Shown in pieces: positions 24,517-32,511 of a DNA stretch of 45,775 nt; position 1 is the stretch's first letter; each line of letters starts with the position of its first letter. Source of the DNA: Candidatus Binatota bacterium (lineage in GTDB: Bacteria > Desulfobacterota > Binatia > UBA1149); assembly GCA_012960245.1 (NCBI GenBank), contig DUBO01000004.1, positions 1-45,775 of the forward strand. Direction: 5' to 3'. The notes beneath the pieces were generated by a model that was not told the DNA's origin, made no database searches, and saw nothing but the letters and a program-made list of their open reading frames with translations. The position numbers and the translations under genes were made by a program.

Positions 24517-26067
24517 TCAGGGGCCCGTCTCCCTCGGCCCGGTGCCCACCCGCCTGGCCGCTGCCTGCAAGCGATTGAGCGCGTCAACAAACGCGAGCGC
24601 GGAGGCCATGATGATGTCGGTGTGCGAGCCGTGGCCACGCACCACGAGGTCGTCCTGGCGTACCAGGCAGGTCACTTCGCCAATGGCATCCGTGCCGCCG
24701 GTGATACCCTTGACCTGGTAGCTCTCCAGGCGCGGCGACAAGCCGGTGGCCTTTTTGATCGCAGCAAAGCAAGCGTCAACAGCACCGTCTCCACCCGAAT
24801 CGGCCGAGCGTAACTCGCCGTTGACCAGCACGCGTAGCTGGGCCGAAGGCTCACCACCCAGCGAGGACGACACCGCCAGGTCCTTGAGTTCGAAGGCTCC
24901 CTCCACCTCGGAGTCGTCGGCGACCAGCGTGTAGAGATCCTCGTCGTAGACTTCCTTCTTCTTGTCGGCCAGGGCCTTGAAGCGAACGAACACGTCGCTG
25001 AAGTCGATGTGCTCGAGGTTCACGCCCAGGGTCTTGAGGCGATCAGCCAGCGCGGCGCGGCCCGAGTGCTTGCCCAGCACCAGGGCGGTGCTCACCCGGC
25101 CCACCGACTGCGGTGTCATGATCTCGTAGGTGAGCTTGTTCTTGAGCACGCCGTCCTGGTGTATACCGGCCTCGTGGGCAAAAGCGTTGTCGCCCACGAT
25201 GGGCTTGGTAGGAGAAATCGTCACGCCTATGGTGCGCGCCAGCAGTTGGCTGCAGGGGTAGATCTGCTCGGTGTTTACGCGGGTGTCGACGCCGTAGTGA
25301 TCGGCGCGGGTCTTGAGCACCATCACGACTTCTTCGAGCGAGGTGTTGCCCGCCCTCTCGCCTATGCCGTTCAGCGTGCACTCCACCTGCCTCGCACCGC
25401 CCTCCACGGCAGCCAAGGTGTTGGCCACCGCCATTCCGAGGTCGTTGTGGCAGTGTGCGCTCCACACGACATCGCCGCCTCCCTCGGTGTTGGCCCCCAG
25501 GAAAGTAAACAACTCACGCGTTCGTTCGGGCACCGCGTAGCCGGTGGTGTCGGGCACGTTGCACACAGTGGCGCCCGCGGCTATTGCCGCCGAAAAAACC
25601 TCGCAGAGGTAGTCTCGATCGCTGCGCGAAGCGTCCTCGGCCGAGAACTCCACGTGGTCCACGTACTGCTTCACCCGCTCAACGGCCCAGGCGGCGGCGT
25701 CCACCACCTCTGCGCGGCTCATGCCCAGCTTGTACTCCAGGTGCAGGTCGGATGTGGCGATAAAAATATGTATCCCCGGGCGCGCGGCTCCCTCTACAGA
25801 GCGGAGGGCATCGTCCAGGTCTTTCTCGGCGGGACGGGACAGGCTGAGCACCACGGGCTCTCTCACCGTCGCCGATACTTTTTTTACTGCCTCGAAATCG
25901 CCAGGCGACGCGGCCGCGAAACCGGCCTCGATGACATCGACCCCCAGGGCCTCGAGTTGCAGCGCTATGGCCACCTTTTCCTCGGTGTTCATGGTGCAGC
26001 CGGGCGATTGCTCACCGTCCCTCAGCGTGGTGTCGAATACTCTTACCCAGTCCTTATCTTTTTCCAT
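24517..26067 (-). CDS. leuA: 2-isopropylmalate synthase
   Basis: A 516-residue enzyme condensing acetyl-CoA with 2-ketoisovalerate, the first committed step of leucine synthesis. [14 protein letters not shown] (about residues 10-23) and the metal-binding AHCHNDLG (His205, His207) mark the catalytic TIM barrel; [15 protein letters not shown] follows. The C-terminal third is the leucine-binding regulatory domain ([18 protein letters not shown]). It is therefore probably feedback-inhibited as well as regulated by the attenuator-like leader upstream (26133-26341). The start follows a purine-rich stretch (GAACAGGAAGCAAGACG). Its stop overlaps a possible CTG start of truA. Other leucine genes (leuB, leuC, leuD) are not in the window. 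Confidence 0.96.
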   Translation of the reverse strand: MEKDKDWVRVFDTTLRDGEQSPGCTMNTEEKVAIALQLEALGVDVIEAGFAAASPGDFEAVKKVSATVREPVVLSLSRPAEKDLDDALRSVEGAARPGIHIFIATSDLHLEYKLGMSRAEVVDAAAWAVERVKQYVDHVEFSAEDASRSDRDYLCEVFSAAIAAGATVCNVPDTTGYAVPERTRELFTFLGANTEGGGDVVWSAHCHNDLGMAVANTLAAVEGGARQVECTLNGIGERAGNTSLEEVVMVLKTRADHYGVDTRVNTEQIYPCSQLLARTIGVTISPTKPIVGDNAFAHEAGIHQDGVLKNKLTYEIMTPQSVGRVSTALVLGKHSGRAALADRLKTLGVNLEHIDFSDVFVRFKALADKKKEVYDEDLYTLVADDSEVEGAFELKDLAVSSSLGGEPSAQLRVLVNGELRSADSGGDGAVDACFAAIKKATGLSPRLESYQVKGITGGTDAIGEVTCLVRQDDLVVRGHGSHTDIIMASALAFVDALNRLQAAARRVGTGPRETGP

Positions 26068-26132
26068 CGTCTTGCTTCCTGTTCGTCATCGACGGGATAC
26101 TATCGAGCCGCGGCAGCCTATATACCCGCCAT

Positions 26133-26169
26133 AAACAAAAAGGGCCGCGGGTTATGCCCACGGCCCTTT
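26133..26169 (-). terminator. Intrinsic terminator in the leuA leader
   Basis: On the minus strand AAAGGGCCGTGGG (26169-26157) pairs over 13 bp (one U-G) with CCCGCGGCCCTTT (26151-26139). The loop is CATAA and TTTTTGTTT closes the element. It lies upstream of leuA, not after a gene, and 55 bp after a Leu-rich leader ORF. This is the expected place for an attenuator. Confidence 0.85.
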
Positions 26170-26252
26170 CATTGGCGCCACGAGCGTTACGTCCCGCCCG
26201 TGGCCCGGTCATCGCGGTGTATACCTACACCACCGCCGAACCCACGGACGGG
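26139..26252 (-). promoter_or_regulatory. Attenuator: alternative RNA pairings before leuA
   Basis: Segment 1, CCCGTCCGTGG (26252-26242, inside the leader ORF), pairs over 11 bp with segment 2, CCACGGGCGGG (26203-26193, one G-U). Segment 2 can instead pair with segment 3, the 5' arm of the terminator (CCACGG with CCGTGG at 26163-26158). Segment 2 extended upstream (26206-26197) can also pair with segment 4 (9 of 10 positions). A ribosome stalled on the Leu codons would cover segment 1, free segment 2 and disrupt the terminator. This is inferred from the sequence and not folded computationally. Confidence 0.7.
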
Positions 26253-26302
26253 CTTCTAAGCAGTAGCTCGGCTAGAAACGTATTTTTTACGCTGCTCCAC
26301 AT
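26225..26302 (-). CDS. Putative leucine leader peptide
   Basis: A 25-codon ORF, ATG at 26302 and TAG at 26225-26227. Residues 10-15 are L-A-E-L-L-L with codons CTA, GCC, GAG, CTA, CTG, CTT; three of the four Leu codons are CTA or CTT, which are uncommon in the surrounding genes (mostly CTG and CTC). It ends with Val-Val (GTG GTG). It is followed by an intrinsic terminator and then leuA. No strong Shine-Dalgarno is visible, and the predicted transcription start is only a few bases before the ATG. The role is inferred from position, composition and RNA pairing; there is no homology evidence for so short a peptide. Confidence 0.7.
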   Translation of the reverse strand: MWSSVKNTFLAELLLRSPSVGSAVV

Positions 26303-26311
26303 GACTCACTA

Positions 26312-26341
26312 ACTGTAGCGCCCCCGCGCCAGCACTGTCAA
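26312..26341 (-). promoter_or_regulatory. Promoter of the leuA leader
   Basis: On the minus strand a perfect -35 TTGACA (26336-26341) is followed after 18 bp by TACAGT (26312-26317), which matches the -10 consensus at 4 of 6 positions. The transcript would start near 26305, within about 5 nt of the leader-peptide ATG. Confidence 0.65.
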
Positions 26342-26369
26342 GCAGAAGCACTGCCAGGCGTAGGCACCA

Positions 26370-27182
26370 TCAGCCGCCCTCGCTCGGCCAGGCGGCGTCC
26401 TCGTCGCCAACGTCACGATCTGCGTCATCGTCGTCGTCCACGGCCGGCGGCGGAAGTCCCCTGGCCTTTTTCCACGCCCAGGTGGCAGGCCCCGAGAGCA
26501 CGTAAACCGTCATGAACAGGAATATCACGAGCTCATAGCGCGCGATCACCAACTGCAACGCGAGTATGGTAGCCACCAGCAGCCACAGCGGCTGCCGGCG
26601 GTCAAAGCGCAGTTGCTTGAAACTGGCGTAGGCCACGTTGCTCACCATGAGCAGGGCCAGCATGTAGGTGAGCAGCAACAGGGCAACCTGCTTGTCGGGC
26701 AGACCCGAGCGCCCGAGGTACTTGTACATCAGCACCACCGAGACCAGTGTCAGCGCAGCGGCGGGCACCGGCAGGCCGGTAAAGGCAGCGGGCGACGACT
26801 CGTCGGTGGAGATATTGAAGCGCGCAAGCCTGATGGCCGCGCAGATTATAAAAAGCGCGATGGCCAGCCAGCCCCAGGCCCCCCAGGGCATCAAGGCCCA
26901 GCGGTAGATGAGCAGGCCGGAGGCGACGCCGAAAGACACGAGGTCGCAAAGCGAGTCGTACTCCACGCCGAAACGGCTCGCGGTGTTGGTCAGGCGGGCG
27001 ATGCGCCCGTCGAGTACGTCGAACACCGCAGCCACGACAATGGCCAGGGCCGCGTTCACGTACTGGCCCTCCATGGTCTGTACTATGGAAAATATTCCGC
27101 AGAACAGGCCGGCCGAGGTGGCCAGGTTGGGTAAAAGGTAAACGCCCCGGCGGGGTTCGCCACGGCCCTTGAGCAGCGACAT
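26370..27182 (-). CDS. pssA: CDP-diacylglycerol-serine O-phosphatidyltransferase
   Basis: A 270-residue membrane enzyme making phosphatidylserine from CDP-diacylglycerol and serine. The CDP-alcohol phosphotransferase signature is complete: Asp55, Asp58-Gly59, Ala62-Arg63, Gly72, Asp76 and Asp80 (FDVLDGRIARLTNTASRFGV onward). Several hydrophobic segments follow, and the C-terminus is acidic (DDDDDADRDVGDEDAA). The ATG at 27182 begins the family N-terminus MSLLKGRGEPRRGVYLLPN; the longer frame to 27404 overlaps psd and is rejected. It lies 35 bp after psd, so phosphatidylethanolamine synthesis is encoded as a pair. Confidence 0.94.
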   Translation of the reverse strand: MSLLKGRGEPRRGVYLLPNLATSAGLFCGIFSIVQTMEGQYVNAALAIVVAAVFDVLDGRIARLTNTASRFGVEYDSLCDLVSFGVASGLLIYRWALMPWGAWGWLAIALFIICAAIRLARFNISTDESSPAAFTGLPVPAAALTLVSVVLMYKYLGRSGLPDKQVALLLLTYMLALLMVSNVAYASFKQLRFDRRQPLWLLVATILALQLVIARYELVIFLFMTVYVLSGPATWAWKKARGLPPPAVDDDDDADRDVGDEDAAWPSEGG

Positions 27183-27217
27183 GCGCCCGTCGCCGCGTCC
27201 CCCGGTCTCGCGCCGGC

Positions 27218-27910
27218 TCACGCGCTCAGCCTCGCCAGGGCCGTGGCACCAGCCTGGACTCTCTGTCCTGCGCTCACCAGCACCTCGATCCCGGGCGGAA
27301 GGTAGACGTCGACCCGCGAGCTGAACATGATCAGGCCGTAGCGCTCGCCACGCCCCAGGGTCTCTCCCTCTTTCACGCGGCAGATGATGCGACGCGCCAG
27401 CCAACCGGCCACTTGCACCACGGCTATGCGCAGCCCGCTTTCCCCGGAACCGACAGCCGCGGTTGATGCGGCGCCGGTCGCTGAAGCATCCAGCACGATG
27501 GTGTTGTTTTCGTTGCCGTCGGAAGCGTCTTCGCGAAAAGCGGCCCTGAAACTCCCGGCCTTGTGCTCCACTTCACTAACCGTGCCCGGCATGGGGCTGC
27601 GATTTATGTGGACGTCCAACGGCGACATGAAGATCGAAACGCGGCGGGTGGCCCCGGGCACAAGCCGGTGGCCTCCTTCGACCTCGCCCACAAAAACCAC
27701 GCGACCGTCTGCCGGTGCGAGAAGGGTCGATTCGTCTCCCTCGGGCGTGCGTTCAGGGTCGCGAAAGAAAAGCAGCGTGCCCGTTGCCAATAACAGGAAC
27801 ACCCAGCCCACAGCCTGCCAGGACGGCCAGTACAAAGACAGTCCGAGCAGCGCTAGCCCAGCAGCGGCGGGTACGCCAGCTACCCGGTATCCTTCACTCG
27901 CAAACTTCAC
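27218..27910 (-). CDS. psd: Phosphatidylserine decarboxylase (short PSD-A type)
   Basis: A 230-residue pyruvoyl-dependent decarboxylase forming phosphatidylethanolamine. Two hydrophobic segments lie near residues 12-48. APADGR (Asp68), SPLDVHINRSPMPG (His101) and a C-terminal RVDVYLPPG fit the short form. The self-cleavage site, normally Gly-Ser before R-V-D, here reads MFSSRVDVYLP: Ser197 replaces the usual Gly and Ser198 would be the pyruvoyl precursor. An Ala/Ser/Gly-rich insertion (about residues 142-158) lies before the second half. It is placed between ilvC (24 bp upstream) and pssA. Confidence 0.92.
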   Translation of the reverse strand: MKFASEGYRVAGVPAAAGLALLGLSLYWPSWQAVGWVFLLLATGTLLFFRDPERTPEGDESTLLAPADGRVVFVGEVEGGHRLVPGATRRVSIFMSPLDVHINRSPMPGTVSEVEHKAGSFRAAFREDASDGNENNTIVLDASATGAASTAAVGSGESGLRIAVVQVAGWLARRIICRVKEGETLGRGERYGLIMFSSRVDVYLPPGIEVLVSAGQRVQAGATALARLSA

Positions 27911-27934
27911 GACCCGTGGACGGCTCGACGTCGG

Positions 27935-28951
27935 TCAGTTGACCGACTTGTCCACGAGGCGTTCGTCGGTCAGCCAGGGCATGAGAGACCTCAACTCCTC
28001 GCCAACCTTTTCGACAGGGTGGTTCTCTCCTTCCCGGCGCAGCTCCTTGAAGTGGGGCAGACCGCACTTGTACTCGGTGATCCACTCGTCGGCGAAGTCG
28101 CCCGACTGTATTTCTTCGAGTATCTTCTTCATCGCGGCGCGCGTGCCGTCGCCCACCACGCGGGTGCCGCGGGTGAGATCGCCATACTCAGCCGTATTGC
28201 TGATCGAGTAGCGCATGTTGGCAATGCCGCCTTCGTAGATCAGGTCTACGATGAGCTTGACCTCGTGCACGCACTCGAAGTAGGCCATCTCGGGCGCGTA
28301 ACCCGCTTCTACCAGGGTCTCAAAGCCCGCGCGGATGAGCTCGGTGAGTCCACCGCACAACACCGCCTGCTCGCCGAAGAGATCGGTCTCGGTCTCCTCC
28401 CTGAAGGAGGTGCCGATAACAGCCGCGCGTGTTCCGCCTATGCCGTCGGCGTAGGCCAGGCCCACCGCCTCGGTGTCACCCGACGGGTCCTGGGCCACTG
28501 CCAGCAGGCAGGGCACGCCCATACCCTTGACGTACATGCTTCTCACCAGGTGCCCGGGGCCCTTGGGAGCTACCATGAACACGCCGGTCCCGGCCAACGG
28601 CTTTATCTTGCCGAAGTGAACGTTAAAACCGTGCGCAAAGGCGAGGTAGCTGCCCGGCTTGAGATTGGGTTCGACGTCTTCGTAATAAACTTCGGCAGCC
28701 AGCTCATCGGGCAGCAGCATCATTACCACGTCGGCACGACCAACGGCGTCAGCTATCGAGGCCACCTCGAGGCCCGCTCCCTCGGCCTTGGCCACCGACG
28801 AGCTGCCTTCTCTCAGGCCCACGACGACGTTGACGCCGCTCTCCTTGAGGTTGAGCGCGTGCGCGTGCCCCTGGCTGCCGTAGCCCAGTACGGCCACGGT
28901 CTTGTTTTTCAAAAGGCCAGCGTCGGCCTCTTCGCGGGTGTAAATCTTCAT
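27935..28951 (-). CDS. ilvC: Ketol-acid reductoisomerase
   Basis: A 338-residue class I enzyme catalysing the second common step of valine and isoleucine synthesis, using NADPH and Mg2+. [20 protein letters not shown] (about residues 18-37) is the dinucleotide-binding loop. [27 protein letters not shown] and a C-terminal knotted domain with [15 protein letters not shown] follow. Its ATG overlaps the ilvH stop by 4 bp (ATGA). It belongs to the ilvD-ilvH-ilvC-psd-pssA set. Confidence 0.97.
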   Translation of the reverse strand: MKIYTREEADAGLLKNKTVAVLGYGSQGHAHALNLKESGVNVVVGLREGSSSVAKAEGAGLEVASIADAVGRADVVMMLLPDELAAEVYYEDVEPNLKPGSYLAFAHGFNVHFGKIKPLAGTGVFMVAPKGPGHLVRSMYVKGMGVPCLLAVAQDPSGDTEAVGLAYADGIGGTRAAVIGTSFREETETDLFGEQAVLCGGLTELIRAGFETLVEAGYAPEMAYFECVHEVKLIVDLIYEGGIANMRYSISNTAEYGDLTRGTRVVGDGTRAAMKKILEEIQSGDFADEWITEYKCGLPHFKELRREGENHPVEKVGEELRSLMPWLTDERLVDKSVN

Positions 28952-29496
28952 GCAGCTTTCTCCGTACTCTTATTTTTCTTAGCCTTAGGGGCTCCCACGG
29001 TAAGCAGGCGCCCTCCCCTGAACAGCGCCGCCTTGCCGGTGCGCGCCACTTCCTTGATTCCAAGGGGAGCGAGCATCGTCATGATGGCGGCTATCTTCTC
29101 GTCGTCGCCGGTGACCTCGACCATGCACTCGGTAGGCCCGACGTCCACGATGCGGGCCCTGAATATGTCGGCTATGCCCACCAGTTCCAAGCGCGAGCGG
29201 GCATCGACGGCCACCTTGATCAGCGCGAGCTCGCGTTCAACGTGCTCCGCCTCGCTGTAGTCGACAACCTTGATGACCGACACCAGCTTGTTGAGCTGCT
29301 TGTTGATCTGCTCCACGATCTCGGCGTCGCCGGTGGTGGTGAGCGTAATGCGCGACACCGACGGATCCAACGTTTCGGCCACCGCCAGGCTCGATATGTT
29401 GTAACCACGGCCACTGAACAAGCCCGCCACGCGCGATAACACGCCGAACTCGTTCTCGACCAGTATGGATATTATGTAGCTTCCCTTCGTTGCCAT
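28948..29496 (-). CDS. ilvH: Acetolactate synthase small (regulatory) subunit
   Basis: A 182-residue regulatory subunit that binds valine and activates the large subunit. An N-terminal ACT domain (about residues 5-78) contains [20 protein letters not shown] and [14 protein letters not shown], and the C-terminal domain includes [20 protein letters not shown]. The ATG at 29496 follows AGGAGTGGAGG; the longer frame is not needed. It overlaps ilvC. The catalytic large subunit ilvB, usually directly upstream, is absent: ilvD occupies that place, 17 bp away. Confidence 0.96.
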   Translation of the reverse strand: MATKGSYIISILVENEFGVLSRVAGLFSGRGYNISSLAVAETLDPSVSRITLTTTGDAEIVEQINKQLNKLVSVIKVVDYSEAEHVERELALIKVAVDARSRLELVGIADIFRARIVDVGPTECMVEVTGDDEKIAAIMTMLAPLGIKEVARTGKAALFRGGRLLTVGAPKAKKNKSTEKAA

Positions 29497-29513
29497 GCTC
29501 ACACCTCCACTCC

Positions 29514-31205
29514 TTAACCTGTGACCGCGCCCCGCGCGGCACTCGAAACCAGCCTCGAGTACTTCCACAGAACGCCGCTCGTGTACTTAGGCGCCGGTTC
29601 CGTCCAGGCGGCCTTTCGCCGTTTGAGCTCGCCGTCGTCCACTGCCAGTTCGAGCAGCAGGCGGTCGGCGTCTATGGTGATAGTATCGCCCTCTTCGACC
29701 AGCGCGATGGGGCCGCCGACCTGGGCCTCGGGCGCCACGTGCCCCACGACCATGCCGTAGGTGCCGCCCGAGAAGCGTCCGTCGGTTATAAAGCCCACGC
29801 TGTCACCCAGCCCCTTACCGATGATGGCGCTGGTGGGCGAGAGCATTTCGCGCATGCCGGGACCGCCGCTGGGGCCCTCGTAGCGAATGACGAGCACGTC
29901 GCCCTCGGCGATGCGGTCGCCCATTATAGCGTCCATGCAGTCCTCTTCGGAGTTGAACACGCGCGCTGGGCCGGTTATCGCGCGATTCTTGAGCCCGCTG
30001 ATCTTGGCCACGCAGCCCTCGGGGGCAAGATTGCCCTTGAGCATAGCGAGGTGGCCCTGCGTGTAGACCGGTGAGTCGAAGGGGCGCACGACTTCCTGCC
30101 CCGCCGGCGGCTGGTCGGCCACGAGCTTGAGGTTGTCGGCCACCGTACCACCGGTGATGGTCATACAGTCTCCGTCTAACAAGCCCTGCACGAGCAGCAT
30201 CTTCATGACCAGGGGTATGCCGCCAACGTCGTGCAGATCGGTGGCAACATAAGGCCCCGACGGCTTCATGTCGGCCAGCACGGGCACGCGCACGCGTATG
30301 TCTTCGAAGTCTTCCATCGTCAGCTCTACCTCGGCCGCGTGGGCGATGGCGAGCAGGTGCAGGACGGCGTTGGTCGAACCGCCCACGGCCATGACAACGG
30401 CGATGGCGTTGTTAAACGCGGCTCGGGTGAGTATGTCGCGGGGCTTCAGGTCGTCGGCGACCAGGCGCATAAGCACCCTGCCGCTTTCGGCGGCACTGTC
30501 GCGCTTCTCGTCGTCCTCGGCTGCCATGGTAGAGGAGCCGGGCAGGCTCATGCCCAGCGCCTCGAAGGCGGAGCTCATCGTGTTGGCCGTGTACATGCCG
30601 CCGCAGGCGCCGCGACCGGGACAGGCGCGCTTCTCGATCTCGCAGAAAGCCTCGCGGCTTATTCGGCCCGCGCCCAGCTCACCCACCGCCTCGAAAGCGC
30701 TCACGATGGTGAGATCCTTGCCGTCGTAGTGGCCGGCCTTGATGGTGCCGCCGTAGACAAAAACCGATGGCAGGTTGAGCCTTGCCATGGCTATCATGGC
30801 GCCGGGCATGTTCTTGTCACAGCCACCCACGGCCAGCAGGCCGTCCATGCTCTGGGCCCGACAAACGGTCTCGATCGAGTCGGCGATGACCTCGCGACTG
30901 ACCAACGAGCACTTCATGCCCTCGGTACCCATGGAAATGCCGTCGCTGACGGTGATGGTGCCAAAGGTCTGGGGCATGCCGCCTTCTTCGCGAACCGCCC
31001 CCGCCGCGGCCAGCGAGAGGTCGCCCAGCCCGGCATTGCAGGGCGTTATGTCGCTCTGGCCGTTGGCGATAGCGACTATGGACTTACTGAAATCGCCGTC
31101 GCCGAAGCCCACCGCCCGCAGCATGGCTCGGTTGGGCGCGCGGTTGTCCCCCTCGGTGACCGCTCGACTGTGCCGGTTGGGGGCCTTTTTGTCGTTGCTT
31201 GTCAT
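29514..31205 (-). CDS. ilvD: Dihydroxy-acid dehydratase
   Basis: A 563-residue iron-sulfur enzyme making the 2-keto acids of valine and isoleucine. The cluster cysteines are visible in [27 protein letters not shown] and [35 protein letters not shown] and [20 protein letters not shown] mark the C-terminal active site. It is the first gene of the ilvD-ilvH-ilvC group, 17 bp before ilvH. Its product ketoisovalerate feeds both LeuA and PanB, which are also encoded in this window. Confidence 0.97.
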   Translation of the reverse strand: MTSNDKKAPNRHSRAVTEGDNRAPNRAMLRAVGFGDGDFSKSIVAIANGQSDITPCNAGLGDLSLAAAGAVREEGGMPQTFGTITVSDGISMGTEGMKCSLVSREVIADSIETVCRAQSMDGLLAVGGCDKNMPGAMIAMARLNLPSVFVYGGTIKAGHYDGKDLTIVSAFEAVGELGAGRISREAFCEIEKRACPGRGACGGMYTANTMSSAFEALGMSLPGSSTMAAEDDEKRDSAAESGRVLMRLVADDLKPRDILTRAAFNNAIAVVMAVGGSTNAVLHLLAIAHAAEVELTMEDFEDIRVRVPVLADMKPSGPYVATDLHDVGGIPLVMKMLLVQGLLDGDCMTITGGTVADNLKLVADQPPAGQEVVRPFDSPVYTQGHLAMLKGNLAPEGCVAKISGLKNRAITGPARVFNSEEDCMDAIMGDRIAEGDVLVIRYEGPSGGPGMREMLSPTSAIIGKGLGDSVGFITDGRFSGGTYGMVVGHVAPEAQVGGPIALVEEGDTITIDADRLLLELAVDDGELKRRKAAWTEPAPKYTSGVLWKYSRLVSSAARGAVTG

Positions 31206-31262
31206 CGTATTACTTCCGGGTGCAACTCACAGGGGCCTGGGCCCGACCGCTCGCCGCCGGGC

Positions 31263-31292
31263 ATACTAGTCGTTACCTGTCAGGAATACCAA
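31263..31292 (-). promoter_or_regulatory. Possible promoter of ilvD
   Basis: On the minus strand TTGGTA (31287-31292), an 18-bp spacer and TAGTAT (31263-31268), each matching 4 of 6 consensus positions, lie about 58 bp before the ilvD ATG. This is a tentative call. Confidence 0.3.
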
Positions 31293-31382
31293 GGCAGCAC
31301 CACCAAGGGCACGGAGGTGGGGCTGTCGTGCACCCGGGCGACAAGCGCCGCGTGGCTGCGCCCCGGAAAATACGTCTGGACG

Positions 31383-31427
31383 GGGGCTACCGGTCGATGG
31401 GCGCAGTGGCCTCGACCGGTCAGCCCC
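31383..31427 (-). other. Long intergenic hairpin before ilvD
   Basis: GGGGCT-G-ACCGGTCGA pairs with TCGACCGGT-AGCCCC: 15 bp with one bulged G and a 14-nt loop. It begins 12 bp after the DUF465 stop. There is no immediate T-run (TATTTT comes about 10 bp later), so it may be a 3'-end stabiliser or weak terminator rather than a standard terminator. Confidence 0.5.
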
Positions 31428-31438
31428 GCTTCAGGCAG

Positions 31439-31690
31439 TCAGGCCGATTGGCTCTGACCCACTTCGCGTTCGCGCCGGTGGTCGGACAGGATGCGCATGA
31501 CCCTGTCTTTCTCGGCAAGTTTCTTCTTCTTCAGCTCAGCGCATTCCAATTCCTGCAAGTCGCTGAGGTATTCAAGTCTCTCAAGCTCGTCTACCCTGGC
31601 TTTCAAACTCAAGTGCTTTTCGTAAGCACTTTTCAGATCCGCGTCTCCAGGTGTCAGGCTCTCTATGAGCTCCTCGTCTTGTGTTTCCAT
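31439..31690 (-). CDS. DUF465 (YdcH-like) small protein
   Basis: An 83-residue, highly charged, probably all-helical protein. LKSAYEKHLSLKARVDELER and a following Lys-rich segment (ELKKKKLAEKDRVMRIL) match the DUF465/YdcH family of short coiled-coil proteins. The molecular role is unknown. The ATG at 31690 is preceded by GGGAGG; the longer frame overlaps tsaB. It is 59 bp after tsaB on the same strand and ends just before a long hairpin. Confidence 0.8.
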   Translation of the reverse strand: METQDEELIESLTPGDADLKSAYEKHLSLKARVDELERLEYLSDLQELECAELKKKKLAEKDRVMRILSDHRREREVGQSQSA

Positions 31691-31749
31691 CCAAGCCTCC
31701 CTGTGTTGTTTTGTTTCGTCAGTTATCTCTCTCTTACACGCCCGGCGCC

Positions 31750-32511
31750 TTATCTCGCTGGCCCCGGTGCCGCCGACCATGCAGCCGCCACGCGGTTCTT
31801 GTTAGGCCTGGCCCCGGTAGGTCCTATGTAAGTGGGCAGCGCCTGCCCCGGGGTCACCCGGTCACCGGTCGTGCTACTGATTGAATCTAACTCTCTCCCC
31901 GCTGCCTTGGCAAGTGCAACTGCCGGATCAAGCACTTCGCTGGCCAGTCCAGGCACCCGCAGCCCCGCCTCCGAACAGGCCCCGAGTACAGCCAGGGCGG
32001 CGTTTCCGGCAATCCGCAGCCCGGCGGGCAGCGCCCGAATGTCAACAAGCAATTCTTCGGCCGTACAGCGTTTATAATCGAGCAGTTGCTCGCCACCGTC
32101 ACCCGACCAGGCGGCCACGTAAATATTCCCCGAACCCGCGTCCAGCGTTGCCAGGACCGGGCTTCTGTCGCCTTCGGCTGGCTGGTCGCAACAAGCCAAC
32201 TGCAAGCGCAGCGACGACATACCCGTCACCGGTAGTTTATGGGGCAGGACAAGGCCGGCTGCCAGCGCCAGGCCAATACGAACGCCCGTCCATGAACCAG
32301 GGCCGGTAGAAACACCGACCGCCGAAATATCAGCCACCGTCGCCGAGATACCCTTGAGCCCCAGCCGCAGTAAGTCGGCCAGGCCCTCACCCCGCACAGG
32401 GGGTTCGCAGGTTGCAAGCCAGGGATCCCGATCGGGGGCCAGCAGGGCTATCGACGGTACGCGGCCACTGCTGTCTATGCCGAGCAGCAGGCCTGTATCG
32501 CGGGAGCTCAC
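31750..32511 (-). CDS. tsaB: tRNA threonylcarbamoyladenosine biosynthesis protein TsaB
   Basis: A 253-residue ASKHA-fold protein that partners TsaD and TsaE to make the t6A modification at tRNA position 37. LLLGIDSSGRVPSIALLA at the N-terminus and the signature VSTGPGSWTGVRIGLALAAG (about residues 68-87) identify it. The zinc-binding motif of TsaD is absent, as expected for TsaB. Its start overlaps the rseP stop by 4 bp. TsaD and TsaE are not in the window. Confidence 0.92.
   Translation of the reverse strand: MSSRDTGLLLGIDSSGRVPSIALLAPDRDPWLATCEPPVRGEGLADLLRLGLKGISATVADISAVGVSTGPGSWTGVRIGLALAAGLVLPHKLPVTGMSSLRLQLACCDQPAEGDRSPVLATLDAGSGNIYVAAWSGDGGEQLLDYKRCTAEELLVDIRALPAGLRIAGNAALAVLGACSEAGLRVPGLASEVLDPAVALAKAAGRELDSISSTTGDRVTPGQALPTYIGPTGARPNKNRVAAAWSAAPGPAR

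Noticed and set aside
26370-27404. Extended pssA start at 27404
   Set aside because: It would overlap psd by about 190 bp, and the added residues do not look like a protein; the family N-terminus begins at 27182.
31282-31311. Val/Leu-rich mini-ORF as an ilvD attenuator peptide
   Set aside because: No intrinsic terminator or alternative pairing was found between it and ilvD, so it is kept only as a low-interest lead.
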